A stretch of DNA of 64,000 bases from Pseudomonadota bacterium (GTDB lineage Bacteria; Pseudomonadota; Gammaproteobacteria; Pseudomonadales; Moraxellaceae), in NCBI GenBank assembly GCA_023393635.1, contig JAEWKT010000031.1, positions 1 to 64,000 of the forward strand, read 5' to 3'. Every line of letters begins with the position of its first letter. The first letter of the stretch is position 1. Both the position numbers and the translations under genes were made by a program. Under the pieces are notes generated by a model. That model did no database searches. It was not told the DNA's origin and was given only the letters and a program-made list of their open reading frames with translations. Shown here piece after piece: positions 8,990-17,953 of this stretch.

Positions 8990-9661
8990 TTACCTATACA
9001 GTGGGTGTTGCTGTTGATGGCGTTCTTTGTCGGTTAAGGAGGCAACAAATGCAGGCCGCTCAAATAGTCTTTTACAATAGGCTAGCAAAGGTTTGCAATG
9101 TGCCGTTGGTAAGTGAATATTCATTTGGGGTAAGCGCCATAACAATGGAGCAAGCAGACAATCACTATAGCCAAACTGTTCGCTCATAAAATAAGGATAG
9201 TGAGCAAATAGTGGCGATAAGCTAATTAAGGATTGAGTCAGATCGTGCCGTGCCTGTTTTGCCGCTTGAACATCCAGGGTATCGGGATGGCGCAATAAGA
9301 TGTCCGCCAGTTTCATCCAGTCTTGTTCAATTCGCCAGGCATATTGGCGATGCTCTGCGCGTAGGGCAGGGCTGTCAGGCAATAAGCGCGATTGACGGTA
9401 GCGCTCATCAATATACTCTAAAATAACCTGACTTTGATAAAGGCGCAGCTCACGTTCGACTAGCGTAGGTAGCTGATTATAAGGGTTTAAATCAGCCAGA
9501 TCCTCGCTATGCTCATCAATTAAAATAAGTTGATACTTGATGCTTTTCTCTGCCAGTGCCAAGCGTACACGATGGCTATAATGATCGTCGGGATGACTAT
9601 AAAGAATGATGCCTTGTTGTATATTTACTTCGCTGTTCATAAGGCCAGAAGGCTGTTTCAT
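8990..9661 (-). CDS. sspA: stringent starvation protein A SspA
   Basis: A 223-residue protein with a glutathione S-transferase fold. SspA binds RNA polymerase and alters transcription under starvation and acid stress; it is not an active transferase. Typical features are ILYSHPDDHYSHRVRLALAEK near residues 18-40, the NPYNQLPTLVERELRLYQSQVI thioredoxin-domain cis-proline region near 60-82, and a helical C-terminal half. The first ATG (9661) and the ATG at 9640, which gives a start eight residues in, are both possible; neither has a strong ribosome binding site. It pairs with sspB downstream. An acyltransferase gene separates it from rplM-rpsI, which are often directly upstream of sspA in this class. 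Confidence 0.93.
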   Translation of the reverse strand: MKQPSGLMNSEVNIQQGIILYSHPDDHYSHRVRLALAEKSIKYQLILIDEHSEDLADLNPYNQLPTLVERELRLYQSQVILEYIDERYRQSRLLPDSPALRAEHRQYAWRIEQDWMKLADILLRHPDTLDVQAAKQARHDLTQSLISLSPLFAHYPYFMSEQFGYSDCLLAPLLWRLPQMNIHLPTAHCKPLLAYCKRLFERPAFVASLTDKERHQQQHPLYR

Positions 9662-9730
9662 ATTTCTTCATATTTAAAGGTATAACAGATTATAACGCTT
9701 TTGCAGCAGTTGCTTGGCATTAAACATGTT

Positions 9731-10531
9731 TTATTTTGGCGAGTGGTTTTTCTTATGCCGAAGTTCAGCCAATGCCTGCTCAATCTGCTGCTGTACCTGA
9801 TCACGTAGCGCCATTTTTTGTTCAAGTGAGCATTGCAGGCCAAGCTGCTGGGTATTGATGCGTGGCATAAATTGATACGATAAAGGCAATGGTTTGGGCA
9901 CAAAAGGAATATTTTTATAGCCTGTCACAACAGGGAAGAAAAACTCGCCATCTCTTAGAAATTTTTTACTAAAACCCGTTTTTTTGGCGAATTTGCCTAT
10001 ATTTGAATGTTTAAAATCATTGGCATCGAAAATAATGTCTAAGGTTTCTTCACCACCTAGCGCGGCAAATGGAATAATGTCATAGCCGTGCTCAAGGGCT
10101 AACTCAATAAAGCCCAGTCGTTCTTTCCACATGAGTTGATAGGCTTCATTTTTGTTTTTGAGTACCTCACGCGAGCCGCCTGGATAAATTAAGATATGCT
10201 GCCTGGCTTGCATTAAGGTGCTGACCGCTTCACGTGTGCCTTCAAATGCGCCAAATTGCTGAAGCGCATTACGCCAAACAGGAAAATAAAAATGAAAACG
10301 GTCTGCCAGGCCACGTAACCATATTTTTTTATGCTGATAAACGCCCAAGACAAACGCAGGTGAGTCGAAACCATAAATGGTGTGATTGCCAATATATAGT
10401 GCAGGTTGCTGTTGATCCAGATTGTCCAGACCATAAAAAGTCGGCTTAAACCAGTGACGACTAAGCCACCATGCGGGCTTCACCGATGCTGAGGGAGCGG
10501 CTTTAAACTGATCTATAACAGACTGATTCAT
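9731..10531 (-). CDS. lysophospholipid acyltransferase family protein
   Basis: A 266-residue PlsC/DAGAT-like acyltransferase. It has the catalytic NHxxxxD block as NHTIYGFD near residues 48-55, then a region GAFEGTREA (motif II-like) and a YPGGSREVL block (motif III) near 135. This form, with YPGG rather than FPEG, resembles diacylglycerol-acyltransferase-like or lysophospholipid acyltransferase proteins seen beside wax-ester and lipid genes in Moraxellaceae; that comparison is from memory. No transmembrane helix is clear, so it is probably peripheral to the inner membrane. It lies between rpsI and sspA, leftward, with a terminator separating it from rpsI, so it likely has its own promoter in 10532-10715. 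Confidence 0.82.
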   Translation of the reverse strand: MNQSVIDQFKAAPSASVKPAWWLSRHWFKPTFYGLDNLDQQQPALYIGNHTIYGFDSPAFVLGVYQHKKIWLRGLADRFHFYFPVWRNALQQFGAFEGTREAVSTLMQARQHILIYPGGSREVLKNKNEAYQLMWKERLGFIELALEHGYDIIPFAALGGEETLDIIFDANDFKHSNIGKFAKKTGFSKKFLRDGEFFFPVVTGYKNIPFVPKPLPLSYQFMPRINTQQLGLQCSLEQKMALRDQVQQQIEQALAELRHKKNHSPK

Positions 10532-10715
10532 GGCAATATCAGAGTAATTTTAATATGGTTTGGTTTTAACGTTTAATGCGAAACAATACAAGTATATTTA
10601 GTGCCGAGCAGCGTGAAGTATGGTGTTTAAGTAATTAAATTTTTTCATTAATTGAGTTATTGATTGACTGGTTTGTAAGCTGACTGCGTCATGAGCTAAT
10701 AAAAATGCAGGCAAT

Positions 10716-10745
10716 AAAAAAGCCCTGGTTTCCCAAGGCTTTTTG
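10716..10745 (-). terminator. terminator after rplM-rpsI
   Basis: AAAAAGCC pairs with GGCTTTTT (outer stem) around CTGGTTTCCCAA. It lies 28 bases past the rpsI stop on the leftward strand. Confidence 0.85.
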
Positions 10746-10772
10746 CACAACTCGCCCAAATGGGCAAACGAA

Positions 10773-11159
10773 TTAACGTTTAGAGAATTGTGGGCGTTTA
10801 CGCGCTTTGCGAAGACCAAGCTTTTTACGCTCAACTTCACGGGCATCACGAGTAACAAAGCCAGCTTGACGCAATGCAGACTTTAACGTGTCATCGCTAG
10901 CAATTAACGCACGGGTAATACCATGACGGATTGCACCAGCTTGACCACCCATGCCGCCGCCTTTAACGGTAACGAAGATGTCGTATTTGTTGTTGGCTTC
11001 GATCAACTCTAATGGCTGACGAACAACCATACGAGCAGTTTCACGGCCAAAATAAGTGTCTAAATCACGATTGTTAATGGTGATTTTACCTGAACCAGCG
11101 GACAGGAATACACGAGCGGTTGCGGTCTTACGGCGACCAGTACCATAATTAGTTGCCAT
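10773..11159 (-). CDS. rpsI: 30S ribosomal protein S9
   Basis: A 128-residue S9. The N-terminus GTGRRKTATARVFL, the central GGGMGGQAGAIRHGI and the basic C-terminal tail ending in RRPQFSKR-like residues are diagnostic. The tail reaches the P site of the ribosome. It follows rplM by 13 bases and is translated from the same message, with AAAGGA before the ATG. Confidence 0.98.
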   Translation of the reverse strand: MATNYGTGRRKTATARVFLSAGSGKITINNRDLDTYFGRETARMVVRQPLELIEANNKYDIFVTVKGGGMGGQAGAIRHGITRALIASDDTLKSALRQAGFVTRDAREVERKKLGLRKARKRPQFSKR

Positions 11160-11172
11160 GTCGTTTTTTCCT

Positions 11173-11601
11173 TTAGATGTCCAAAACTTGTGGCTGTTGA
11201 GCAGTGTGTGGATGCTCGCTGCCAGCGTATACTTTCATTTTTTTGATCATTGCATAACCAAGAGGACCTTTTGGCAGCATACCTTTAACAGCACGTTGCA
11301 AAACTTCTTCTGGCTTGTGGTTGATCATTTTTTCAAAGTTGGTTTCTTTTAGGCCACCTGGGAATTCACTATGACGATAGTACATCTTGTCTTGTGCTTT
11401 ATTGCCAGTAACCTGTACTTTCTCAGCGTTTACAATAACGATGTAATCACCAGTATCAACGTGAGGAGTATAAGATGTCTTGTGCTTGCCACGTAGGCGA
11501 CGAGCGATTTCAGTCGCTAGGCGACCGAGGGTTTTGCCTGATGCGTCAACAACATACCAGTCGTGTTGCACTTCAGCAGGCTTGGCGCTGAGAGTTTTCA
11601 T
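11173..11601 (-). CDS. rplM: 50S ribosomal protein L13
   Basis: A 142-residue L13, an early-assembly 23S rRNA binding protein. The family marks WYVVDASGKTLGRLATEIA, the GDYIVIVNAEKV strand and the MLPKGPLG block near residue 108 are all present. First gene of the rplM-rpsI operon; a good sigma-70 promoter lies 63 bases upstream at 11664-11692. Confidence 0.98.
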   Translation of the reverse strand: MKTLSAKPAEVQHDWYVVDASGKTLGRLATEIARRLRGKHKTSYTPHVDTGDYIVIVNAEKVQVTGNKAQDKMYYRHSEFPGGLKETNFEKMINHKPEEVLQRAVKGMLPKGPLGYAMIKKMKVYAGSEHPHTAQQPQVLDI

Positions 11602-11663
11602 GAACCACTACCTATTATCGTTGGTTTGGATAATTACAGCAATCCAAACAAAATGGAAGGCGA

Positions 11664-11692
11664 ATTTTAGTGAATATTGCAGCAAATAACAA
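11664..11692 (-). promoter_or_regulatory. sigma-70 promoter of rplM-rpsI
   Basis: Read leftward, TTGTTA (11692-11687) and TAAAAT (11669-11664) are separated by exactly 17 bases, close to consensus, upstream of the rplM start. Confidence 0.7.
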
Positions 11693-11736
11693 CCTCTATT
11701 CATTAAAATCCGCGCTTTTCGACGAATAGTGCTGAT

Positions 11737-13722
11737 TTAGCGCACCACATTTAAAAAGTGCAGATGTCGTTCATATTGATCCAGTACATCCTGAATAATA
11801 TCGTCAATCCGCCAGTCCATAATGTCATAGTCCTGTCCGCCTTCTTGCAAATGTACTTCAGCACGGTAATAAAGCGATGGCATGGCTTGTTCTTGGGCTT
11901 GAGTCATAAACGCAGGTGGCTGATGTTGCCGCACGCGCACAGAATAGTAAAAATCGACTTCTTCTTGGTGCCCCACTTGTAGCCAGATGTGTTCAGGGTT
12001 TTTTTCAACCACAGTAGCCTGTATGGCCTGTCTTTTAAATTCATCCGCAATAGACAGCAGGGCAGGCTTGACGTTTTGCTGCATAAACGTGGTTAGCTGT
12101 TCGAGGTTATTGGGTCTATGCATGATCAGGTCAAGGCGTTCTTGCCAGCTTCGGGCACTTTTGCCAATGCTGCGCGGGGTAATACGTGCTTCCTGAATAC
12201 TTTCTTTTTTAAGCACATCGAGGCGCATGGCGGTGAATAAGCCCCAACACATCAAAATCATGATCACGGCAAAGGGCAGCGCACTGGCAATGGTTGCTGA
12301 TTGTAATGCCGTTAAGCCACCAGCAAGCAGTAAAACCGCAGCAATCACACCCTGTAATACTGCCCAGAAAATCCGCTGCCATACAGGTGAGCCATCCTGT
12401 TTGCCAGAGGTGAGCATATCGATTACCAATGAACCAGAATCCGCCGAGGTGACAAAAAACATCACCACTAACAGGGTGGCAATCAGGGAGCTAATAGTTG
12501 AAAAGGGCAGGTACTCAAAGAACTGAAATAGGGCAACGGATTGATCTGCCTGAACATCACTAATTAAAGCCAGTGCGTTTTCTTGCAAAATTAAATAAAT
12601 AGCGGTATCACCAAAAAAGGTCATCCACATAAAGGTAAAACCAGTTGGAATAAGCAACATGCCCAGAATAAATTCACGCACTGTACGGCCACGTGATACC
12701 CGAGCAATAAACATGCCTACAAACGGTGACCAGGCAATCCACCAGCCCCAGTAAAACAATGTCCAGCCGCCCACCCAGCCATTTTGCTCATAAGCATATA
12801 GGTTAAAGGTCATGCTAAATAAATTGGATAGGTAATTACCTGTGTTTTGCACAAAAGTTTGTAGTAAAAATACGGTAGGGCCAGCAATAAGCACAAACAG
12901 CATGAGTACCACTGCCAGCAACATGTTTAACTCAGATAACCGCTTAATACCTTTGTCGAGCCCTGCGGCTACCGATAGTGTGGCAAGGCCAGTAATCATT
13001 ACAATTAAAATAATCTGGATGGGGGTGGTTTGTGGCAAGCCAAACAGATAATTTAAACCTGCGTTAACCTGAGTCACTCCGAAGCCCAAGGAGGTAGCAA
13101 TACCAAATACGGTGCCGATCACTGCAAAAATATCAACCGCGTGCCCAATAGGGCCATAAATACGCTTGCCAATTAACGGATACAGGGCGGAGCGGATTTG
13201 TAGCGGTAAGCGATGACGATAAGCAAAATAAGCCAGTGATAAAGCAACTACTGCATAAATGGCCCAGGCATGCACGCCCCAGTGAAAAAAGGTAATGCGC
13301 ATGGCTTGTCGTGCTGCTGCAATCGTACCAGGGTCACCGACAGGCGGTGTGGCAAAATGCATGACAGGTTCAGCCACGCCAAAAAACATCAGGCCAATAC
13401 CCATGCCAGTGGTAAATAGCATGGCATACCAGGAACTATAGCTATAATCAGGTTGACTGTGATCTGGCCCAAGCTTGAGTTTGCCAAAACTGGACAGTGC
13501 TACCACCACCATAAAAATCAAGAAACCAGCCACCGTCAAAATATAAAACCAGCCAGCAGAGTTGGTTATCCAGTCCTTAATTTGGGTGGTTAGCGCATCA
13601 AAGAAATCTGGTGCAATTAATGTCAAGGCAATAAACAGTACGATAAAAATACTGGAGCCAAAAAATACTGGTGGATTAATTTGATACCAGGTTTTTTTAT
13701 CTGGCTCCGATGGTTGGTTCAT
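11737..13722 (-). CDS. BCCT-family choline/betaine transporter (BetT-like)
   Basis: A 661-residue secondary transporter of the betaine-choline-carnitine family, with about 12 transmembrane helices (residues about 15-495). It has the GMGIGLMFFGVAEPVMHF segment of TM3 and the Trp-rich WGWWIAWSPFVGMFIARVSRGRT signature of the substrate-binding region. A long cytoplasmic C-terminal tail of about 160 residues follows, as in E. coli BetT (677 residues), where the tail affects osmotic response. Choline is the likeliest substrate, but betaine or another compatible solute cannot be excluded; no betA/betB is in the window. Monocistronic, divergent from pdxA. GGAG lies ten bases before the ATG. Confidence 0.88.
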   Translation of the reverse strand: MNQPSEPDKKTWYQINPPVFFGSSIFIVLFIALTLIAPDFFDALTTQIKDWITNSAGWFYILTVAGFLIFMVVVALSSFGKLKLGPDHSQPDYSYSSWYAMLFTTGMGIGLMFFGVAEPVMHFATPPVGDPGTIAAARQAMRITFFHWGVHAWAIYAVVALSLAYFAYRHRLPLQIRSALYPLIGKRIYGPIGHAVDIFAVIGTVFGIATSLGFGVTQVNAGLNYLFGLPQTTPIQIILIVMITGLATLSVAAGLDKGIKRLSELNMLLAVVLMLFVLIAGPTVFLLQTFVQNTGNYLSNLFSMTFNLYAYEQNGWVGGWTLFYWGWWIAWSPFVGMFIARVSRGRTVREFILGMLLIPTGFTFMWMTFFGDTAIYLILQENALALISDVQADQSVALFQFFEYLPFSTISSLIATLLVVMFFVTSADSGSLVIDMLTSGKQDGSPVWQRIFWAVLQGVIAAVLLLAGGLTALQSATIASALPFAVIMILMCWGLFTAMRLDVLKKESIQEARITPRSIGKSARSWQERLDLIMHRPNNLEQLTTFMQQNVKPALLSIADEFKRQAIQATVVEKNPEHIWLQVGHQEEVDFYYSVRVRQHQPPAFMTQAQEQAMPSLYYRAEVHLQEGGQDYDIMDWRIDDIIQDVLDQYERHLHFLNVVR

Positions 13723-13947
13723 TATTCATGTACTCCATCAAGGGGTTAACATTGGATAGATGCAGTTGATGCATCAAGGTGATGAAAAGCACCAAAAATT
13801 AAGTTTTAGGGGTAGATGAGTGAAACTGTAGCGGAAAAATGAACAAAATCAGGCTGTAGAAATGTAACCCCAACAACTTTCCCTGATTTATACCGCCATG
13901 ACTTATATAATGATGTTCACGCAAGCAATCCATAGGCAGGCGCTTTT

Positions 13948-14931
13948 ATGAAGCCAATTTATATTACTTCGGGTGAACCAGCAGGTATTGGCGCTGATAT
14001 TTGTCTGGCCTTGAGCCAATTTAATAGTGAGCGTCCATTAGTAGTGCTGGCCAGCAAAGCGTTATTGCAACAGCGCGCACAGCAATTAGGCCAAAAAGTT
14101 GAGCTGCTGGATTATGAGCAACAAAGTACGCCTGCTTTGGCAGGGCAGCTATACGTTAAACATATTGAGCTGGCAGCGCCTGTGGTTGCAGGGCAATTAA
14201 ATGCACTGAATGCACCGTATGTATTGGCGCAATTAACCGAAGCGGCACGTGCCTGTATGACTGGAGAAGCTGCGGGTGTGGTGACTGCACCTGTGCAAAA
14301 ATCAGTGATTAATGAAGCAGGTATAGTCTTTAGTGGACATACAGAATTCTTTCAGGAATATGCAAATGTGCCACGTGTGGTGATGATGCTGGCCACACAG
14401 CAACTTCGGGTAGCGCTGGTGACCACTCATTTGCCTATTAAAGATGTGGCAGCAGCCGTTACCAAAGAGCGCCTGATACAGATTCTGGATATCTTGATTG
14501 ATGATTTAAAAACAAAGTTTGCTATTAAAAATCCTAAAATTTTAGTGTGTGGTTTAAATCCGCATGCAGGCGAGGGCGGTTATCTAGGCCGTGAAGAAAT
14601 AGAGGTGATTGAACCTGTGCTGGCGCAATATCGGGCAAAAGGGATTGATGTCGGTCATGCCCTGCCAGCCGATACCTTATTTCAGCCTAAATATTTAAAA
14701 GATGCCGATGCTGTACTGGCGATGTACCACGATCAGGGTTTGCCCGTGCTAAAATCACAGGGTTTTGGCGAGGCAGTGAATATCACACTGGGTTTGCCAT
14801 TTATTCGTACTTCGGTGGATCATGGTACTGCACTTGATCTGGCAGGCAGCGGGAAAGCCAGTAGTAGTAGTCTAATGGTTGCTACCAGCTTGGCATTACA
14901 GCTGGCCGATCGGTTTGCATCTGCTGTCTAA
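13948..14931 (+). CDS. pdxA: 4-hydroxythreonine-4-phosphate dehydrogenase PdxA
   Basis: A 327-residue NAD-dependent enzyme of pyridoxal phosphate synthesis (DXP-dependent route), which oxidises 4-phosphohydroxy-L-threonine. The N-terminus SGEPAGIGADI matches the family. The three metal-binding histidines are apparent near residue 131 (SGHTEF), 209 (NPHAGEGG) and 261 (MYHDQG). It begins the classical pdxA-rsmA-apaH cluster, with 37 bases to rsmA. AGGCAGG precedes the ATG. Confidence 0.97.
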   Translation: MKPIYITSGEPAGIGADICLALSQFNSERPLVVLASKALLQQRAQQLGQKVELLDYEQQSTPALAGQLYVKHIELAAPVVAGQLNALNAPYVLAQLTEAARACMTGEAAGVVTAPVQKSVINEAGIVFSGHTEFFQEYANVPRVVMMLATQQLRVALVTTHLPIKDVAAAVTKERLIQILDILIDDLKTKFAIKNPKILVCGLNPHAGEGGYLGREEIEVIEPVLAQYRAKGIDVGHALPADTLFQPKYLKDADAVLAMYHDQGLPVLKSQGFGEAVNITLGLPFIRTSVDHGTALDLAGSGKASSSSLMVATSLALQLADRFASAV

Positions 14932-14968
14932 TTATTGCTGCATCATTAATGTTTAAAAAGGTTTTGTC

Positions 14969-15811
14969 ATGAGTCATCAATTTAACGCGCCCAATCCCAA
15001 AGACGAAGGCCATCGAACGCGTAAACGCTTCGGACAAAACTTTTTGCACGACAACCGCATTATTGAAAAAATAGTGCATGCCGTTGCGCCAAAATCGGGC
15101 GATCTGGTAGTGGAAATTGGCCCTGGGCTAGGGGCCTTGACCGCGCCATTACTGGTGGCTAGTGATGCCTTAACCGTGGTTGAGCTTGACCGTGACTTAG
15201 CTGCTGGCTTGCCCAGACGTGTGACTCAGCCTGAAAAATTAAGCATCATTGAAGCCGATGCATTAAAGTTTGATTTTTTAACGCTGGTGACTGATAACAA
15301 GCCACTGCGAATTGTTGGAAATTTGCCTTATAACATTTCAACCCCGATTCTTTTTCATTTAATGCAATACGGTAGTCAAGTGAAAGACATGCATTTTATG
15401 CTGCAAAAAGAAGTGGTTGATCGCATTGTTGCCGCCCCCAATAGCAAGGACTATGGGCGTTTATCGGTGATGATCCAGTATTATTGTCAGCCAGAGTTTT
15501 TGTTTGAAGTGCCACCTGGTGCATTTAATCCACCACCCAAGGTTACCAGTGCCGTATTCCGTTTAACTCCTTATGCACAAAAGCCCCTAGTGGCCAAAGA
15601 TGAAAAACACTTTGCCAATTTAGTCGGTCATGTATTTACTCAGCGACGTAAAACCTTGCGTAACTCTTTAAAGGGTAGGCTGGATGAACACGGTTTTATG
15701 CAAGCACAGGTTGACCCGATGGCACGCCCCGAAAATCTAAGCATGGCGCAATTTGTGGCACTATCAGATGCCTGCCAAATGCAGCGTGACAGTGACCAGT
15801 CACATCATTGA
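14969..15811 (+). CDS. rsmA: 16S rRNA dimethyladenosine transferase RsmA (KsgA)
   Basis: A 280-residue methyltransferase that dimethylates two adjacent adenines in the 3' terminal hairpin of 16S rRNA late in 30S assembly. It shows KRFGQNFLHD near the N-terminus, SAM motif I VEIGPGLGALT near residues 48-58, and the catalytic NLPYNIS (N-L-P-Y) near residue 117. Loss of this gene normally gives kasugamycin resistance. AAGG lies seven bases before the ATG; 12 bases separate it from apaH. Confidence 0.97.
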   Translation: MSHQFNAPNPKDEGHRTRKRFGQNFLHDNRIIEKIVHAVAPKSGDLVVEIGPGLGALTAPLLVASDALTVVELDRDLAAGLPRRVTQPEKLSIIEADALKFDFLTLVTDNKPLRIVGNLPYNISTPILFHLMQYGSQVKDMHFMLQKEVVDRIVAAPNSKDYGRLSVMIQYYCQPEFLFEVPPGAFNPPPKVTSAVFRLTPYAQKPLVAKDEKHFANLVGHVFTQRRKTLRNSLKGRLDEHGFMQAQVDPMARPENLSMAQFVALSDACQMQRDSDQSHH

Positions 15812-15823
15812 GATAAAGTATTA

Positions 15824-16657
15824 ATGCGCTATCGCTATGTGGTGGGTGACTTGCAAGGTAGTTTTACAGCGCTGCAGGCATTAAAAGAGGTGATTAGCTT
15901 TGATGAACAACAAGACTGTTTTTATTTTGCAGGAGATTTGGTTGCGCGTGGAGAAGATTCATTAAGTACCTTACGTGAAGTAAAACGCCTGGCTGAGAGA
16001 GGCGCAGCAAAAACAGTACTGGGTAATCATGATTTAAATCTACTGGCCGTATGGCGCGGTTTTCAGGATATAAACGAAAAAGACCGTACGGCATCTATTT
16101 TTAAAGCCGATGATTGCAATGAATTATTAAACTGGCTACGGCAGCAACCGCTGCTAATACAGCCAGATGCACAATCTGTACTGGTACATGCGGGTATACC
16201 GCCGATTTGGACATTAACCCAGGCTTGTCAGTACGCGCAAGAGGTTGAGCAAGTGATTGCTGCTGACTATCTTCTTCTAGATGGCTTTTTATCACACATG
16301 TATGGTACCCAGCCCGATGTATGGGATGATAGTCTGACAGGCACTATTCGCTTGCGCACCATTACAAATTATTTAACCCGTATGCGCTTGTGTGATGCTC
16401 AAGCAAAATTAGAATTTAAGTTTAAAGATGATTTAAGTGCGCCCATGCCTTTGGGTTTTAAGCCATGGTTTGAATGGCCAAATCAACTGACACTTGACAC
16501 CCAGCTATTTTTTGGTCATTGGGCTGCATTGCAAGGACAAACCCAAAAAACCAATATCTGCGCTTTAGATGGTGGGTGTGTATGGGGTGGACGACTGATT
16601 GCTTATCGCCTGGAAGATGCGCAGTGCTTTGTATCGTCAAAAGGTTGTGGGCTATAA
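15824..16657 (+). CDS. apaH: diadenosine tetraphosphatase ApaH
   Basis: A 277-residue symmetrical bis(5'-nucleosyl)-tetraphosphatase of the calcineurin-like phosphoesterase fold, which splits Ap4A into two ADP. The metal-binding blocks are clear: VGDLQGS near residue 7, AGDLVARG near 37-44 and LGNHDLN near 66. The C-terminal FFGHWAALQG and LDGGCVWGG blocks are typical. It ends the pdxA-rsmA-apaH run. Its last 55 bases overlap the convergent gene 16603-17157. Confidence 0.96.
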   Translation: MRYRYVVGDLQGSFTALQALKEVISFDEQQDCFYFAGDLVARGEDSLSTLREVKRLAERGAAKTVLGNHDLNLLAVWRGFQDINEKDRTASIFKADDCNELLNWLRQQPLLIQPDAQSVLVHAGIPPIWTLTQACQYAQEVEQVIAADYLLLDGFLSHMYGTQPDVWDDSLTGTIRLRTITNYLTRMRLCDAQAKLEFKFKDDLSAPMPLGFKPWFEWPNQLTLDTQLFFGHWAALQGQTQKTNICALDGGCVWGGRLIAYRLEDAQCFVSSKGCGL

Positions 16658-17157
16658 AAGCATAGCTTATCAAGTTGCCAAGTGCGCCATGATTGTCGCT
16701 TCCACTCAAATTCTATTTTGTTGTCAGCGTTGCCTTGTGCAAGCTTAAAAGTATTCGGAAATTTCACATAACTGCGGTGTATGGTGTCGGTTGGTGCGCT
16801 ATTAAACTGTAATAATAATACTTTGTAAGGATCCTGATTTTTGGCGACTACTGGCCAGACTTGCTTAAGATAGGTTGCGCCTGCGCCCTGCCATAGTTGC
16901 GGTGCATGTTGGGCTGCCAAAATATTAGTTTGCATTGGTAACATTAATGGAGCAGGGATGTCTTGTTTAAGCTGCATCATATTATTTTGCTGCAATTTTT
17001 TAATAAATTCACTACTGTGCCAATAAGGTGAAGCAATATATATAATCATGAGGTACAGCAAGATAAAACCAGCAAAAATAAAGGCAAGAGGTATAAAAAT
17101 GGAGGATTTATAAGTGTGTGCTGTTTTATATTTAGAAAAAATGCGATTTGCCTTCAT
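16603..17157 (-). CDS. membrane-anchored DUF2939-like protein
   Basis: A 184-residue protein with one N-terminal transmembrane helix (about residues 20-44) followed by YIASPYW, as in DUF2939 proteins that place a helical domain outside the inner membrane. The later FKLAQGNADNKIEFEWKR...WQLDKLCF pattern also fits the beta-strand end of that family; function unknown. This assignment is from remembered pattern only. The C-terminal 18 residues overlap the end of apaH on the opposite strand, so the two transcripts are complementary there. No terminator lies between them. Confidence 0.65.
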   Translation of the reverse strand: MKANRIFSKYKTAHTYKSSIFIPLAFIFAGFILLYLMIIYIASPYWHSSEFIKKLQQNNMMQLKQDIPAPLMLPMQTNILAAQHAPQLWQGAGATYLKQVWPVVAKNQDPYKVLLLQFNSAPTDTIHRSYVKFPNTFKLAQGNADNKIEFEWKRQSWRTWQLDKLCFYSPQPFDDTKHCASSRR

Positions 17158-17229
17158 GGCAGCAACATCAACAATATAGTAACTATAGTGTAGAAGATAT
17201 TACTGCCATTTGAGCATTTAAGTACAAAT

Positions 17230-17261
17230 TAAAAACAACTTGCGTATTATTCCTTACGCAA
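17230..17261 (-). terminator. terminator overlapping the end of DUF2147 copy 1
   Basis: Read leftward, TTGCGTA and TACGCAA form a stem around an 8-base loop, followed by GTTGTTTTT. The left arm includes the last codons of the gene, so the stop codon is inside the hairpin. Confidence 0.65.
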
Positions 17262-17696
17262 CCAGGTTTGACTGCGACCTAACATGGAAACGCCTACATA
17301 GCCCCGTAAGCGTAATTTACGCCCATCGCTGCTTAGTTTTGCTTTGCCGCTATAAATTTTGCCAGCACGTGGATCAAGTACTTTGCCATGGGAGTAAGAA
17401 TTGGGAGTATCGGCTTCTTCTTTAAAACCCTTTAAAATTTCCAGGCCAATAATTGGCTTATTGGTATAAGGTGCAGGACATTTTGAGCAGGTCGTTAAAG
17501 GGGCCTCACCAGGCGCAGGAAAGTCTTCAATGAGTGTGCCAATGTAAGTTCCATCAGATTGTTTTTCCATCTTGATATGGGCGCGCACCACACCATTTTT
17601 ATCATCAATAGTACGCCATACGCCAGTAAGGTCGGCAGCGTGAGTGAATGAGCTTAATAAACCGAAACAACTTAATGCAATAAGCCATGTTTTCAT
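17247..17696 (-). CDS. secreted DUF2147 protein, copy 1
   Basis: A 149-residue member of the DUF2147 family; function unknown. A signal peptide (about residues 1-20, ending in THA) is followed by the family opening ADLTGVWRTIDDK. A CxxCPAPYTNKP motif near residue 75 and a C-terminal GRSQTWLRKE block are shared with the two copies to the right. The ATG at 17696 has AGGGA seven bases upstream; an ATG at 17714 adds MNREFF and has no ribosome binding site. This copy is the most divergent of the three. It ends in its own hairpin, so it is probably a single-gene unit. Confidence 0.85.
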   Translation of the reverse strand: MKTWLIALSCFGLLSSFTHAADLTGVWRTIDDKNGVVRAHIKMEKQSDGTYIGTLIEDFPAPGEAPLTTCSKCPAPYTNKPIIGLEILKGFKEEADTPNSYSHGKVLDPRAGKIYSGKAKLSSDGRKLRLRGYVGVSMLGRSQTWLRKE

Positions 17697-17898
17697 AAAG
17701 AATTCCCTATTCATGAAAAGATAAAAATTCCCTGTCTCTTAGGTATTAACTGAGAATGTAATTTAATGTATGTTTATTATATCATTTGTTTCAGCTTGTA
17801 AAGATGAAGATACAAAATAGTTCGTATTAATTTTTTATTAAAGTAGTGTTCAGTTAATTGATGGGTAAGTTATATATAGCCAGGCTGTAGCCAGATAG

Positions 17899-17942
17899 AA
17901 AAAGACCAAGAAGTGACACATTCATAAGTATTCTTCTTGATC
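17899..17942 (-). terminator. terminator after DUF2147 copy 2
   Basis: Read leftward, GATCAAGAAG pairs with CTTCTTGGTC (one G-T pair) over a 19-base loop and is followed by TTTTTC. It lies 12 bases past the stop codon. Confidence 0.8.
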
Positions 17943-17953
17943 TATTCGGGTTT

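Noticed and set aside
10598..10858. 86-residue leftward frame over the rpsI end and terminator
   Set aside because: It overlaps rpsI in another frame and crosses its terminator; no support.
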